Shown here in pieces: positions 33,512 to 33,719 of a DNA stretch of 33,719 nucleotides. The DNA is from an uncultured Porphyromonadaceae bacterium (GTDB taxonomy: Bacteria > Bacteroidota > Bacteroidia > Bacteroidales > Muribaculaceae): contig CAMWLX010000003.1 in assembly GCA_947175225.1 (NCBI GenBank), forward strand, positions 1-33,719. Direction: 5' to 3'. A program made the translations under genes and the position numbers. Every line of letters starts with the position of its first letter. The first letter of the stretch is position 1. The notes beneath the pieces are model-generated. The model worked only from the letters and a program-made list of their open reading frames with translations. It did not search any database and was not told where the DNA came from.

Positions 33512-33719
33512 GAAGTTGTTTAAACTTATTTTTTTATTAATATTTCGTCAGGTTTTCGAGCGGATTTTTCTTCATGAAGAAGGAGCGATGCGGGCATCGT
33601 GACTGATGAATGAAGGAAAATACGCCGAAAAGATGGCGGAAGATTAATAAAAAGAATTTTTGGTTTAACTCTTCATTGTAAATTTTTTAATTCGTAAATA
33701 AGTTTAAACAACTTCATTA
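33512..33719. repeat. Complete long-form dispersed repeat with 20-base inverted ends and internal long palindrome
   Basis: The left arm GAAGTTGTTTAAACTTATTT (33512-33531) is the exact complement of 33696-33715. Inside, ATTAAT at 33536 and 33643 bounds a 113-base imperfect palindrome. Its arms at 33553-33575 and 33610-33631 pair over about 20 positions with one bulge, and at its top is a tight hairpin, CGATGC-GG-GCATCG (33586-33599). The last 57 bases repeat the window start. There is no transposase and no ORF of useful length. It resembles a MITE-like or REP-like extragenic element. Confidence 0.8.

Noticed and set aside
33573-33605. Tiny reading frame starting with ATG in the repeat palindrome
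   Set aside because: It is 10 codons long and lies in a hairpin arm; the structure explains the sequence better than coding.
1-33719. Circular plasmid or phage suggested by the terminal direct repeat
   Set aside because: The repeat is part of a dispersed family with another copy inside the window, and no replication, mobilisation or phage gene is present.

Overview
The window looks like chromosome from an anaerobic gut Bacteroidales bacterium, most likely Muribaculaceae; the family assignment is inference. The evidence is a SusC/SusD pair, many Bacteroidetes-type lipoproteins, BACON domains, large glycoside hydrolases, and promoters of the Bacteroidetes form TTG-N20-TAnnTTTG. There are no tRNA, rRNA, CRISPR, phage or transposase genes.

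Layout from left to right. A prolyl oligopeptidase lipoprotein (68-2194, +) converges on a six-gene minus-strand operon (11885 down to 2291). That operon is three tandem copies of one two-gene module: a polytopic membrane protein with a C-terminal helical-repeat domain (DUF6057-like), then a lipoprotein with one CxxCH haem-attachment motif inside a TolB/PD40-like propeller protein. The genes overlap by 4-8 bases, except at one hairpin-containing gap, and the operon has its own recognisable promoter. I could not match it to a characterised system, and it is the best candidate for something undescribed. Upstream are a short DUF4369 lipoprotein (12578-11985, -) and a SusC-SusD-surface glycan-binding-protein operon (19296-12647, -), with a terminator after each. 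Then comes a BACON-domain lipoprotein (20310-19687, -).

The plus strand then carries cobUTS (late cobalamin assembly: nucleotide-loop activation, lower-ligand activation, joining) and three exo-acting glycosidases: GH43, a GH31 with a PA14 insert, and GH2. Together these three could strip arabinose, xylose and galactose side chains, as in xyloglucan- or hemicellulose-type loci. No endo-acting enzyme or PUL regulator is present, so the substrate is unassigned.

The right end holds an SGNH hydrolase (-), a LuxR-type regulator fused to an RIC/hemerythrin-like di-iron domain (-), and a divergent secreted protein with a Por-secretion-like tail (+).

A repeat family with 20-base inverted ends (GAAGTTGTTTAAACTTATTT and its complement) occurs three times: at both window ends and before the GH43 gene. 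The last 57 bases of the window are identical to the first 57. The rightmost copy encloses a long imperfect palindrome of about 115 bases.
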